A stretch of DNA of 64,000 bases from NCBI RefSeq assembly GCF_009727055.1, contig NC_052351.1:10717203-10781202 (forward strand), given 5' to 3'. Positions within the stretch are counted from its first letter, which is position 1; each line of letters starts with the position of its first letter. The notes beneath the pieces are model-generated. The model saw only the letters and a program-made list of their open reading frames with translations, did not search any database and had not been told where the DNA came from. Both the position numbers and the translations under genes were made by a program. Source of the DNA: Benincasa hispida (lineage: Eukaryota > Streptophyta > Magnoliopsida > Cucurbitales > Cucurbitaceae). Below are positions 10,553-21,151 of the stretch, one piece after another.

Positions 10553-10968
10553 TGAAAAAAAAAAATTATTTGAGTGGTGGAGCTTTTTATTGAAGATAGA
10601 AAGAATAAAGTATAGACATTAATAGTCAATCTTCTATTGATTTCTTTCTCAACCTTGTCTTGGCAAAGATTACAATACCACTATATATAGTCTCACAAAG
10701 TATCTCCCTAAATTCCTTCGATAAATCACTAATAAAAGCAAATGAAAGAGATTACAATAATTAAGACCGAATTTCAAAAGTTGTAGTAATTCTTGACCCT
10801 TCGTTATTCAAACGGTCATAACTTTTTATAGAAAACACCAAAATAGAAAGTACACATCCGGGGCATCAAAATCCATAGGTCACACATTTAATTTAGACAT
10901 CGTTTGACCTTCCAAATGCCGGCTAAAAATCGCCCAAAAACCTGACAATTTGAGTTTAATGCTCAACA
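10553..10968 (-). repeat. Copia-4 3' LTR
   Basis: A 416-bp LTR, TGAAAAAAAA at the left and GCTCAACA at the right, near-identical to the combined halves of the other LTR. It contains TATATATAG about 130 bp in. Confidence 0.92.
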
Positions 10969-10984
10969 AATTACTTCCTTAAAC

Positions 10985-12680
10985 TCAAATCTTCAAGTCC
11001 TTCATTCCAATCATCTTTTTCAAATTTTCAAACAAAGTTGTTGGTAGAGGCTTTGTGGAAATATCAGCTATTTGGTCATGACTTGAAACGTGAATCATTT
11101 TCACTTCTCCATTCTTTACATGTTCTCTAATAAAATGAAACCGAGCGTCAATGTGCTTACTCATCTCATGATGGACTGGATTCTTTGCCAACTCAATAGC
11201 TGATTTATTGTTAACTCGTATTTCGGTTGTCTCATGCTATTATAGATTTAATTCACACAGTAAGTTTCTTAGCCAAATTGTGTGACACACACACCAAGAT
11301 GCTGCCACATATTATGCCTCACATATTGACAAAGTTACGATTGACTGCTTTTTTTAGAGCCATGTGAATGTTGTATTCCCCGTGTAGAACACATATCCTC
11401 CAGTGCTTTTTCTATCATCTATATCTTCGCACCAATCACTTATCAACTTGTATTCACTTGTCCTTGTGTAGAGAAGCTCGAGTGATTCCGTCCCTCGAAT
11501 GTATCGAAGAATTCGTTTAATGTCCTTGAGGTGCGAGAGCCTTGGATCCTCCATGTATCGACTCACTACACCAACACTATATACAATATCCGGTCTTGTG
11601 CATGTGAGATATCATAGCCTCCCTACCAAACTACAGTATTCACATGCATTTACTTGAACTCCTCCCTCAAATCTAGAGAGTTTTGTGCCAAGCTCCATTG
11701 GTGTTGCTACAAGCTTGCATTCTTCCATCTTATTTCTCTTCAACACGGCCTTCGTATATGTTTCCTGTGAAAAAAATTCCAAAGTTTTCTTGCCTAATTT
11801 CAAGACCAAGAAAGTATTTCATCAATCCTAATTCCGTCATTTCAAACTCCCGTGTCATAGCATCTTTAAAGTCCACAACCAAGTTCTCATTGCTCCCTAT
11901 GAAAATAAGATCATTAATATAAAAGGCAATGATAAGCAGATTACCTTCTTTTTTCTTTATGTATAATGCATACTCATATGGGCATTGTATGAACTTGTTC
12001 TTCTTGAAGTAAGTATCAATTCAAGTGTTCCATGCTTGAGGTGCTTGCTTTAACCCATAGAGTACCTTCTTTAGTTTCAATACTTTATTTTCCTTTCAAG
12101 AATTCATGTATCCAGGGGGTTGCTCCACATAGACTTCTTCTTCAAGAACTCCATTTCAAAAAAGTTGATTTTACATCCATTTGATAGATAGCCCACTTGA
12201 ATTGTGTAGCTATAGATAAAAGAAGTCGAATTGTCTCCATTCTTGCAACTGGAGCAAAAACTTCATCATAATCGATTCCTACTTTTTGTCTGTAACCTTT
12301 TGAAACTAGATGTGTCTTGTACCTTTCAATCTCACCATGGGCATTCATCTTCTTCTTGTATACCCATTTTACACCAATGGGTCTATATTCATCAGGCAAT
12401 TCCACCAAATCCCAATTTTTGTTTCTTTCGATTGCTTTTATTTCTTCATCCATTATGGCTTTCCACTTCTTGTCTCTTATGGCTTCTTCAAAAGCAATGT
12501 TCTCCGAGTCTGCTAATAAGCAAATAGGTATACTTCATCGGTTGCGTCGTATAGATCTTGTAAACTCCGCATCCTTGGTTGACTCGGCTCTTCTACTTCG
12601 TCAGATATCTGAAAAGTTATTGGAGTATTTATTGGTGCAATTCTCAATGACTCTCCTTGTAACGCCTCATTTAGATTCTT
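10985..12680 (-). pseudogene. pol: Copia-4 reverse transcriptase and RNase H
   Basis: Minus strand. The RT N-terminal block at 12142-12453 reads NKNWDLVELP, PIGVKWVYKKKMNAHGEIE and VFAPVARMETIRLLLSIA. The catalytic motif near 11900-11940 reads FYINDLIF, so YVDD has become YIND. The RT C-terminal part is at 11354-11809 (SRYMEDPRLSHLKDIKRILR). RNase H and the tail at 10985-11191 read KHIDARFHFIREHVKNGEV and DQIADISTKPL. It is split by several frameshifts. RT would not be active with the second catalytic Asp gone. Confidence 0.85.
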
Positions 12681-13370
12681 CTAGTCCCACGCACTTTCTT
12701 CATTCACTTGAACGTCGCGACTTACAATCACCTTCTTTTTAATTGGATTGAATAATTTATAAGCCTTCGTCTTCTCGTCATACCCAATAAACACATATTC
12801 CTTACTCTTATCATCGAGATTGGTTCTTCTTTGGTTTGGTACTTGCGCATAGGCCACACTACCAAACACTTTAAGGTGTGAGACGGTTGATTTATGACCA
12901 CTCCAAGCCTATTGTATTGTTTGATTCGCCAATTTTGTATGTGGACATCGATTTTGCACATACACAGTGCATTGCACTGCTTCCGCCCATAATTCTTTTG
13001 ATACGTCTTTACTCTTCAACATTGATCGTACCATATCAAGTATCGTTTGATTTTTCCTTTCTACAATGTCATTTTGCTGAGGTGAATATGGTATAGTAAA
13101 AAATATTTTGATACCTTGTTCCTCACAATAATTTGTGAAAGCGGTTGATATGTATTCTCCACCTCTATCTGACCGTAAAGCCTTGATGTAAATATTGGTT
13201 GTCTTCTCAACCATCACCTTGAGCTTTTTGAATACTTCAAATGCTTCTGACTTTTCCTTCAAAAAATAAACCCAAGTCTTTCTTGTATAGTCATCAATAA
13301 AGGTAATAAAATACCTTTTCTCACTGAAAGATTTCAGAGTGATTAGGCCACATATGTCTTTGTGTATCAA
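12681..13370 (-). pseudogene. pol: Copia-4 integrase
   Basis: Minus strand. One open run of 153 codons shows the rve core: HKDICGLITLKSFSEKRYFI, FIDDYTRKTWVYFLKEKSEA, the second Asp in LRSDRGGEYIS, and the Glu in PQQNDIVERKNQTI, so D-D-E can be read. The C-terminal part, FGSVAYAQVPNQRRTNLDDK, follows after a frameshift. It would catalyse strand transfer in an active element. Confidence 0.85.
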
Positions 13371-14160
13371 CTCAAGAGATTTCTTTGAACAATATTCTGC
13401 TTTCTTTTGGAAAGTTGTCCTGCTAATTTTTCAAGTACACAACCTTCACAAAAATTCTTGGTGTAGTCCATTTTTGGTAGCCTATGGACTATGTCCTTCT
13501 TTGCTAACTCTTTTAGTCTGCCATAGTGTAACTGTCCAAACCATAAGTGCCATAAGAATGCTTTGTCCTCCATGTTGACTTGTAAACACCTCTCTTGTAC
13601 ATTCTTCAGGTTGAGTTTGAACATCTGATTCTTCCCCATCTCAACGTATGCGAGCACCTGATCATTTCTGTCCTTCAAGTGCAACATTTGATCTTTCATG
13701 AAGACTGAACATCCTTTCTCCAATAACTGCCCCATACTTAGAATATTACTCATCAAGTCAGGTACATAGTAGACATCCTCCATAGTACCTTCTTTTCCAT
13801 TCCTTTGGGAAAAACATATTTTTCCTTGACCTTTGATTTGAACTTTTGATACATCTCCAAAAGACACATGTCCATCTTCTATCTCTTATATATGAACAAA
13901 AAGATGTTTGTGCCCACACATATGGTTGCTTGCACCGGTGTTAAGATACCACACCATGTCGCTGTCTGGAGTGATGCCTTCATGGGCCATCATGAGAACA
14001 CCGTCATTTTTGGTCTCATCTTCTGTGACTAAGTTTGCGTTTTCTTCCACCTTCTTCTCGGCATAACAATCTTTTGCGTAGTGTCCATATTTTCTACAAT
14101 TGTAACACTCGACATTTGGACAATTTGAGCAACCACCTCTTCCACGACCTCGGCCTCGTC
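13367..14160 (-). pseudogene. pol: Copia-4 zinc knuckle, protease and GAG-pre-integrase
   Basis: Minus strand. The zinc knuckle CYNCRKYGHYAKDC (C-x2-C-x4-H-x4-C) is intact near 14080-14110. The protease site reads WYLNTGASNHMCGH near 13940, with Asn for the catalytic Asp. GAG-pre-integrase (VYYVPDLMSNILSMGQLLEK, LWFGQLHYGRLKELAKK) runs through 13430-13867 as one open block. It overlaps the first codons of the integrase block in a different frame. Confidence 0.85.
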
Positions 14161-14932
14161 CATACCAATTTAGTTGGCTCGTTTCTTCTTTCTCTTCATT
14201 GTTGTTTCCACGATCACGACCTCTGCCACGATCGAAACTGCGACCAGCACAACCACGTCCTCATCCTCGGTTGTGTTGCACATACATTTCCTTGTCTTCT
14301 TTGATGGTCATATTTATTTGTAAGGCCTCCTCCATGACCTCTTGTTTCTTTTTCTTCTTTCTTTGTTCATGTACTTCAAGGGAACCCGCAAGATCATCAA
14401 TAGTCATTTCTTCCAAATTCTTGACTCCTCGATAGCACATACCACATTCTCAAAATCATTTGTCAATGATCGAATGATTTTCTCCACAACCCTAGCATCT
14501 TCAAGAGTTTCTCCATTGCGTTTAAGTTGGTTCACCACCGTTTGAACCTGGGTGACGTAGTCAGATACTTCTTTTGACTCCTTCATTTTCATGGTTTCCA
14601 ATTGGCCTTGAAGAGTTTGGAGCCGCACTTGCTTGACTCTATCAGCACATTTGAAAACCTTCTCCAGTGTGTCCCATGTTTCCTTCGATGTCTTTGCACC
14701 TGAAAATTTCTCGAAATCTGACTCAGCTAGGAACATGAGATAAAGAGTGGTTTTTCTTGGTTTGTTGTCAGATTTGTAATTGGAGCCTCCTCTTCAAGAC
14801 CTTCTTAGACCACTTCCCATGTGTCTTGAGCACCGAGCAAGGCACGTATTTGAATACTCCAGTTTTCATAGTTTATCTTGTTGAATCGTGGTAACTGCAT
14901 CTGTCCCAACAATGTGCTCCTATGGTTCAACA
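14161..14932 (-). pseudogene. gag: Copia-4 gag (UBN2 type)
   Basis: Minus strand. It starts at an ATG beside the primer site (MLNHRSTLLGQMQLPRFN) and continues INYENWSIQIRALLGAQDTW. It then shows SKETWDTLEKVFKCADRVKQ, LQTLQGQLETMKMKESKEV and RVVEKIIRSLTNDFE, a standard UBN2 capsid core at ~14404-14736, followed by an Arg/Gly-rich linker. Frame breaks occur near 14400 and 14740. Confidence 0.85.
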
Positions 14933-14934
14933 TC

Positions 14935-14948
14935 GCTCTGATACCAAA
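14935..14948 (-). other. Copia-4 primer binding site
   Basis: The minus strand reads TTTGGTATCAGAGC one base from the right LTR, a Met-tRNA type site fixing the element's direction. Confidence 0.88.
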
Positions 14949-14949
14949 T

Positions 14950-15196
14950 TGAAAAAAAAAAAAAAAAGAAACAAAATTGAGTGGTGGAGCTTTTTATTGA
15001 AGAAAGAGAATAAAGTATGGACACTAATACTCAATCTTCTATTGATTTCTTTCTCAACCTTGTCTTGGCAAAGATTACAATACCACTATATATAGTCTCA
15101 CAAAGTGTCTCCCTAAATTCCTTCAATAAATCACTAATAAAAGCAAATGAAAGAGATTACAATAATTAAGATAGAATTTAAAAAGTTGCAGTAATT
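14950..15196 (-). repeat. Copia-4 5' LTR, first half
   Basis: Matches the first ~250 bp of the left LTR and stops at the TAATT target site used by Gypsy-1. It resumes on the other side of Gypsy-1 at 19604. Confidence 0.92.
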
Positions 15197-15508
15197 TGAT
15201 AGAACCTCAATTATTTATCCACTTTTTTGGCCCCAAAATAGCCAAGGAAGGTCGAGTCCTCCCCCTCAATACAGCCTTAAGCTTTTTACAAGATAAAAGA
15301 CGCCTCTCTTCCTCTATACTCTTATCTTTTATACTAATTTGTTATCCCCCTCCCTACTAACAAACTTCCCTACTACTAATCGATTTGTTATAGATTTGGT
15401 GGTCCCCTCTAACTAATTTGATTCTTTTCCCCATTTACATTTGAGCCCCTCTCTCTATTCTTCCTTTTGCCCTTTCTTTCATACCTTTTAAATATGGGGG
15501 GTCTATCA
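15197..15508 (-). repeat. Gypsy-1 3' LTR
   Basis: A 312-bp TG...CA repeat. The last ~33 codons of the chromodomain frame read into it, and the stop codon lies within the LTR. Confidence 0.92.
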
Positions 15509-16296
15509 TTACCCTCCCCCCAAAGCACCACCTTGTCCTCAAGGTGAAAATCAGGGAACTGTTCAGCCAATTGAGCTCCTCCCTCCCAAGTTGCATCTTC
15601 TACTAGTAGGTCTTCCCATTGTATAAGCACTTCGAAGTCATTTGGTGAAGATATTGTTGAACCAATCTTCCTAACTCCCAAAACTACCAATGGTTTTGGT
15701 TGTTTCCCCAAGGAACCTACTGTTGGTGAGGAAAATCGTGGCAATATGTTCCCTTCTGCCCTTCTTAGTTGTGAAGCATGTATCACTGGATGTATGGAGA
15801 CATTGTGGGGTAGATCAACCTTATATGCTGCAGGTCCGATCTTTTGAATTACCTGAAAGGGTCCAATGTAACGTGGTACTAGTTTTGGGTGCTTGTGCAC
15901 CAGCAATGATCCTTGGCGATAGGGCTTGAGCTTGATATAAACCCAATCAGATACTTCAAAGTTTACCTCTCTTCTTTTTGAGTCTGCTAGGGCCTTCATT
16001 CTTTGTTGTGTTGCTTCTAGTGATTTCTTCAGTTGTTTGAGCATCTCGTCCCTGTTTTTAAGTAGAACATAAACTTCTCCTACTATGGCATTCCCTTGTG
16101 TGTAACAGACGATAGTAGGTGTTGGTCTACCATACAATACCTCATAAGGGGTACGTTTGATGGTTGTGTGGTAGGATGTGTTGTAATTATATTCAGCCCA
16201 TGCCAGCCATTTGTGCCATTGTGAAGGGGTCTCCATAGTAAAGCACCTTAGGTAAGCCTCTAAGCCTCTGTTGACAACTTCTGTTTGCCCATCTAT
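15409..16296 (-). pseudogene. pol: Gypsy-1 integrase C-terminus with chromodomain
   Basis: A 275-codon open block on the minus strand. From the N-terminus: QWHKWLAWAEYNYNTSYHTT (end of the integrase core), YEVLYGRPTP, a coiled stretch QLKKSLEATQQRMKALAD, the GPF segment LVPRYIGPFQVIQKIGPAAY, and a chromodomain near residues 180-235 (VLIQWEDLLVEDATWEGGAQ). A fused chromodomain defines chromoviruses and is thought to steer integration to particular chromatin. One stop codon just upstream separates it from the integrase core. Confidence 0.88.
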
Positions 16297-16890
16297 TTAT
16301 GGGTGATAGGATGAGCTTCTTTTGAGTTTTGTTCCCATCAATTTAAAAAATTCTTCCCAAAATAGGCTAGTAAACACCTTATCTTTGTCAGAAATGATGC
16401 TCCTAGGTACTCCATGCAAACGTATGACCTCCTTCATAAATAAAGTAGCCACTGTTGCTGTTGTATAAGGGTGGCGAAGGGTAATGAAATGTGCATATTT
16501 GGACAGCCTGTCGACCACTACCAAGACTGAATTGTAACCCTCTGATTTCGGCAGTCCCTCCACAAAGTCCATGCTGATATCTTGCCACGTGAGCTCGGGT
16601 ATTAGCAGAGGTTGGAGCAGCCCAGCAGGGGCTAAGGCCAAATACTTGGCTTGTTGGCAGATAGAACAGTCCCGTACAAAAGCCCTTACCCTTGCCTTCA
16701 TTCCTGTCCAGAAAAATTCTTTTTTTAGCCATTCATACCTCTTCACTACCCCATTGTGTTCCCTAATTGGATTGTTATGAAACTCTTGTAGGAGTAATGG
16801 AATGGTAGGTGATTGAGGTGGAAGTACAATGCGTTGCTTATACAATAGAAGTTCACCTTGTAGTGTATATCCCTGGGGGTGTGGTAGCTC
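16297..16890 (-). pseudogene. pol: Gypsy-1 integrase zinc-binding domain and core
   Basis: Minus strand. It opens with an H-H-C-C zinc-binding module (HNGVVKRYEWLKKEFFW, then CSICQQAKY). The rve core follows: DISMDFVEGLPKSEGYNSVL carries the first Asp and IISDKDKVFTSLFWEEFF the second. The frame stops at YHP-stop, where a Gln codon is expected; the sequence beyond the stop continues the same fold. Otherwise well preserved. Confidence 0.87.
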
Positions 16891-18260
16891 TGCTCAAATA
16901 TTGTCCTTTATTTCCCTTAGTTCTTGATCTTGCTCAACTTGACTCATGAATATCTCCTGATTCAGGGCACGTAGTACACTGATCATAGACAATTCCAACA
17001 AAGTAGGTACTCTAGACAAAGCATCTGCTGCCAAATTTTCCCTCCCTTTCTTATACTCGATCTCGAACTCGTATCCTATCAGTTTGCAACCCATTTCTAG
17101 TAATCTTCTGCTATGATTCGCTGTTCCAACAAGAATTTGAGGCTTTTCTGATCTGTTCTTACAATAAACTTCCTTCCCAAGAGATAGGGGCGCCACTTTT
17201 GCACAACCATGACTATTGCCATTAGTTCCCTTTCGTAGGCAGCCTTGAGTCGATGTGTGGGTGGGAGTGCCTTATTGAAATAATCCATTGGTATTCCTTC
17301 TTGCATCAGGACTGCCCCCACTTCTACCCCAGAAGCATCTATTTCAATTACGAAAGTTTGATTGAAATCAGGAAGCTTGAGGGTGGGCAATTGGGTCATG
17401 TGTTGCTTTAAGGCTTCAAAGGCTGACTAAGTATTTTCATTCCACTCCAATCTATACTTCTTGAGCTGCTGTGTTAGAGGGAAGGCTAACAAACCATATT
17501 GAGGTACAAACTTGCGATAATAGCCTATTAGCCCAAGGAATCCCCTGATTTGCTTGACGTTTGTAGGTGTTGGCTATTGGAGCATAGCTTCCACCTTTGA
17601 AGGGTCTGCTGATACATCTTCTTCTGAAATGATATGCCCCAGATAGTCTATTTGCCTTGCCCCAAACGTACACTTCTTAAGATTGGCCACGAATTGGTTG
17701 TCTTCCAAAGCTTGCAATACCACGGATAAATGATGCACATGATCACATAAAGAAGAGTTGTTTTTTAAGATATCATCGAAGAATACTAACACAAATTTTC
17801 TTAAGTAGGGGTGCAAGAAGTCGTTCATTACCGATTGAAAGGTGGATGGAGCATTTCTCAGACCGAATGGCATGACTAAGAACTCGTAGTGGTCTTCATG
17901 AGTTCAAAATGCAGTCTTGTGTATGTCTGAGGGAGCCACTCGGATCTGGATTGATTTACCCTGACTTCAAATCAATCTTCGAGAATACCCGTGCACGGCC
18001 AACTCATCAAAGGAGTTCTTCAACCATTGTTGAATTAGGGAAAGTTATCTGGCAACTGTCACTTGATTTCAAAGCCCTATAATCGCACAAAATCACTAGC
18101 TACCAATCCTTCTTTTTCACTAATAACACTGGGTTTGAAAAAGGACTCACACTAGGCTGAATGAACCCACAGTAAGCATCTCTTCCTACCAGCTTCTCAA
18201 TTTCGGTCCTCTTAGAATTTTGGGTACCTATACGGGCCTCACTTTCACTGGCCCTGCCCC
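16891..18260 (-). pseudogene. pol: Gypsy-1 reverse transcriptase and RNase H
   Basis: Minus strand. RT shows MPFGLRNAPSTFQSVMNDFL and the catalytic VLVFFDDIL at 17574-17873, intact. RNase H at 17097-17399 shows FVIEIDASGVEVGAVLMQEG, ERELMAIVMVVQKWRPYLLG and RTDQKSLKFLLEQRI. The linker to integrase (ADALSRVP) is at ~16894-17100. Stops and small indels break the frame, most near 17570 and above 17880. Confidence 0.87.
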
Positions 18261-18589
18261 TGGTTTGAGTTGAATGTGGTGTTCATGGTGTCTCATAGGT
18301 GGCAACCCTTCTATGGAGTGGAAAAACGACTTAGGTGCCTTTCTAAAATGTCTTGTATTTTCGGGATGCAGCTCAGTTATTGACTTATTTCTCTTACTTT
18401 TTTCAGGAGGTCATGAGGGGAGTTTAGCTCGAGGAAGGATACCTTGGCCCATCTCCTTTACCAACTTCATCATTGTTTTTCAGTGAAATCTGTGGACTTT
18501 CACAAGCTACGGTCACCTTGCAAGTGTACTCCTCAAATCACCTCTACTTGGAATTTCTATCTCGGACGTTCCCCAGACACATTCAACAC

Positions 18590-19212
18590 GTCCTAAGGTC
18601 ATCAGCCATTGCACTCCTAACACTACATCAGCCTACCCAGAGGCAAAGGGAAAAAAATTCATTGATGATAGAGTTTAAGTTTGGAAGGTTAAGAATTACT
18701 CCTTGCAAATGCCTGTTGTCTTCACTGATTACCCCTATTTCCTAACATTTATTCCTAAACTCGTTGTTGGCGTCTGTGTAGTTGCAGGACTGATACTAAC
18801 TTGTTATCAATGAAATTGTGTGAAGCACCACTGTCAATGAGGACAATCAACATCCTTATCTCCTATGGCTTCCCCTGACTTTGATCGTTCGAGGTGAGTC
18901 GATTCCCGGTAAGAGAGTTTAAGGATAGCTTTGCTTCTTGTTCGTTCTCTTCCATCACCATCGATTCTAAGGTAGTTATCATGGGCATCTCGGCCTCCTC
19001 TTCTTCGTTCACTGCTTCCGTATCAATCATTCCCCTCTTCCTCGTTCATGGGTAAAGCAAAAATGCTCAACTCTTTCTTTTTTACATCGATGCCCTAGCG
19101 TATATTTTTCCCTCACAACGGTAACAAAAGTTCCTTTGTCTCTTCGGCTTTGCATCTCCCTGTCGGATAAGCGCTTGAAAGCTCCGGTCGTGAACGGTTT
19201 TTTCGTTGACAT
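18590..19212 (-). pseudogene. pol: Gypsy-1 zinc knuckle and protease remnant
   Basis: Minus strand. An opening ATG leads into KRLSDREMQSRRDKGTFV and EKYTLGHRCKK, the basic lead-in and second half of the chromovirus zinc knuckle, with a frameshift where the first Cys pair should be. Near 18790-18860 the protease reads LIVLIDSGASHNFIDNKL, with an intact D-S-G. The ATG is only ~50 bases from the primer site, so the capsid region that should lie between is deleted. Confidence 0.78.
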
Positions 19213-19264
19213 CCTTTAAGGTAAACAGAGTTTGGAAGACGTACTAGAAAAGCCGGTTCGGATG

Positions 19265-19277
19265 GCTCTGATACCAA
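19265..19277 (-). other. Gypsy-1 primer binding site
   Basis: The minus strand reads TTGGTATCAGAGC immediately beside the right LTR. Met-tRNA type priming is usual for chromoviruses. Confidence 0.88.
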
Positions 19278-19598
19278 TGATAGAAACTCTCAATATTTAT
19301 CCACTGTTTTTGGCCCCAAAATAGCCAAGGAAGGTCAGTCCTTCCCCTCAATCACAACCTTAAGCTTTTTACAAGATAAAAGATGCCTCTCCCTCTCTAT
19401 ACTCCTATCTTTATACTAATTGTTTATCCCCCTCCCTACTAACAAACTTCTCCACTTACTAATCGATTTGTTAATAAGATTTTGGTAGGTTTCCCCTCTA
19501 ACTAATTTGATTCTTTTCCCCATTTACATTTGAGCCCCTCTCTCTATTCTTCCTTTTGCCCTTTCTTTCATACCTTTTAAATATGGGGGGGTCTATCA
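19278..19598 (-). repeat. Gypsy-1 5' LTR
   Basis: A 321-bp TG...CA repeat matching the left LTR with a few small insertions, followed by the TAATT duplication. Confidence 0.92.
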
Positions 19599-19603
19599 TA
19601 ATT

Positions 19604-19798
19604 CTTGACTCTTCATTACTCAAACTGTCATAACTTTACATAGAAAACACCAAACGACTTGGACTTGAACCATCAGAAAGTACACATCCAGGGCATCAAA
19701 ATCTATAGGTCACACATTTAATTTGGACATCGTTTGACCTTCCAAATGCCTGTTAAAAACCGTCTAAAAACCTGACAATTTGAGTTTAATGCTCAACA
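19604..19798 (-). repeat. Copia-4 5' LTR, second half
   Basis: Continues the split LTR beyond the TAATT duplication (CTTGACTCTTCATTACTC) and ends GCTCAACA before the ATTAC duplication of Copia-4. Confidence 0.92.
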
Positions 19799-19803
19799 AT
19801 TAC

Positions 19804-20783
19804 CACTTAAAAGAGTATTATATGCCCGAATTCAAGTACAACTTAATCTCCATCAGTGCTTTAATCACAGGAACATTTTTTTTTTGGTCAATTTTTTCAC
19901 TGATTATTGTGAAATTCAGGAAAGATCCACCTTGAAAATGATTGGCAGAGATAAAATTTCTGACAGGCTGTATATTCTTGATGGTTCAACTGGTTCTTCA
20001 TCTGCTAGTTCACCTAGTACTCATTTGCTGTTAATTCCACAAAACATTCATCCATTTCATTATGGCATTCATGGTTGGGTCATCCTTCATTCACTAGGCT
20101 TGCTATTTTAAAGGATATACTATGTTTTGGCTCTACTCATAGTCAAACCTCTTTACCTTGTTCTATTTTTCCACTTGCAAAACAAAGACGTTTGTCCTTC
20201 ATTTCAAATAATAATAGAGTTGCTTCTGCTTTTAATCTTCTGTTGCAACACAAATCTGATACACTTGGCTATTTATGTTGCAACACACGGTGGGCACAAA
20301 TTATTGCTTACTATTGTTGATGACTATACAAGATACACTTGGGTATTTATGTTGCAACACAAATCTGATGTTCTTGCAGTGATTCCTCAGTTTTTCAAGC
20401 TAATTGAAACTCAATATAATAAAGTCATCAAAGTTTTCAGATGAGACAATGCTCCTGAATAAAATTTGATGAGTTCTTTCGAAATAAAGGGATTCATCAT
20501 CAATTTTCATGTGTTGAACGGCTAGAACAAAATTTAGTAGTTGAACGCAAACACTAACATCTTCTTAATGTAGCACGAGCCATCTTTTCAATGAAGAATT
20601 CACCTTCAATATTGGACTGAGTGCATTTTAACAGCAATTTTTCTTATTAACCGCACTCCTTCAAGTACTTTACAATGGTCAACTCCTTATGAGTTACTTT
20701 ATGGACATGTTGCTGAATACAACGATCTCAGAGTTTTTGGCTACTTGTGTTTTGCTTCATCTCTATCATCGCACCACACAAAC
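19804..20783 (+). pseudogene. pol: Copia-3 GAG-pre-integrase and integrase core
   Basis: Plus strand, resuming after Copia-4. It reads FKYNLISISAL-like sequence near 19835, then SDRLYILDGSTGSSS and, near 20310, TIVDDYTRYTWVFMLQHKSD with VIPQFFKLIETQYNKVIKVF. The second catalytic Asp region is degraded (R-stop-DNAPE). A short stretch around TTGCAACACAAATCTGAT is present twice (~20244 and ~20350), a local duplication. Many stops. Confidence 0.78.
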
Positions 20784-21146
20784 TGTCAGAAATTAATAAG
20801 CTAGATACATTATGGATAACACATTCCTAGATACATTTCTAATTTCAAGATACATGCATTTCTAGATACATGTAATTGTTCAAGTACATGAATGGTATGT
20901 ATACATGTACTTCATTTATTTTGTCTCTTTTAGGAAGTGTCTCTTGAGTACTATATAAAGAGTTCATTTCCCTCATTTGTAAGCAAGAGAAAAGAATCAA
21001 AATTAAGTTTGAAAAGAAACTGAGTTTCAAAAGAACAATATTCTTCTCTTGTGCGTTCTTGAGTTTTGTAAGAGAACAAGTTTCTTCTCTTAAAAATCTG
21101 TGAGATTTAGAGTGAATTTAGAGTGAACTCGTTAACGCTTTCAACA
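20784..21146 (+). mobile_element. Solo LTR of the Copia-5 family, in Copia-3 RT
   Basis: A 363-bp LTR starting TGTCAGAAATTAATAAGC and ending GCTTTCAACA, flanked by a perfect CAAAC duplication (20779-20783 and 21147-21151). It carries TATATAAAG about 170 bp in. It closely matches the 5' LTR of Copia-5 at 29795-30174. No internal element sequence is present, as expected after recombination between two LTRs. Confidence 0.93.
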
Positions 21147-21151
21147 CAAAC

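Larger units (their letters stand above)
15197..19598 (-). mobile_element. Gypsy-1, chromodomain Gypsy (chromovirus) nested in a Copia-4 LTR
   Basis: A minus-strand Ty3/Gypsy element, 4.4 kb, flanked by a perfect TAATT duplication (15192-15196 and 19599-19603). LTRs are 312 and 321 bp, beginning TGATAGAA and ending GGTCTATCA. The primer site TTGGTATCAGAGC (minus) is at 19265-19277, and a purine tract (GGGGGGAGGGT on the minus strand) adjoins the left LTR. Order on the minus strand: zinc knuckle, protease, RT, RNase H, integrase, chromodomain. The capsid part of gag is missing. Youngest of the three nested levels. Confidence 0.94.
10553..19798 (-). mobile_element. Copia-4, nested in Copia-3 and carrying Gypsy-1
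   Basis: A minus-strand Copia element flanked by a perfect ATTAC duplication (10548-10552 and 19799-19803) inside the pol region of Copia-3. The left LTR is 416 bp. The right LTR is split into 14950-15196 and 19604-19798 by Gypsy-1. The primer site TTTGGTATCAGAGC (minus) abuts the right LTR at 14935-14948. Gag, protease, integrase, RT and RNase H are present in the right order at 10985-14932, with multiple frameshifts. Without Gypsy-1 it is ~4.85 kb, normal for a Copia. Confidence 0.94.

Noticed and set aside
12317..12742. Plus-strand frame of 141 codons
   Set aside because: Antisense to Copia-4 RT and integrase; no recognisable domain.
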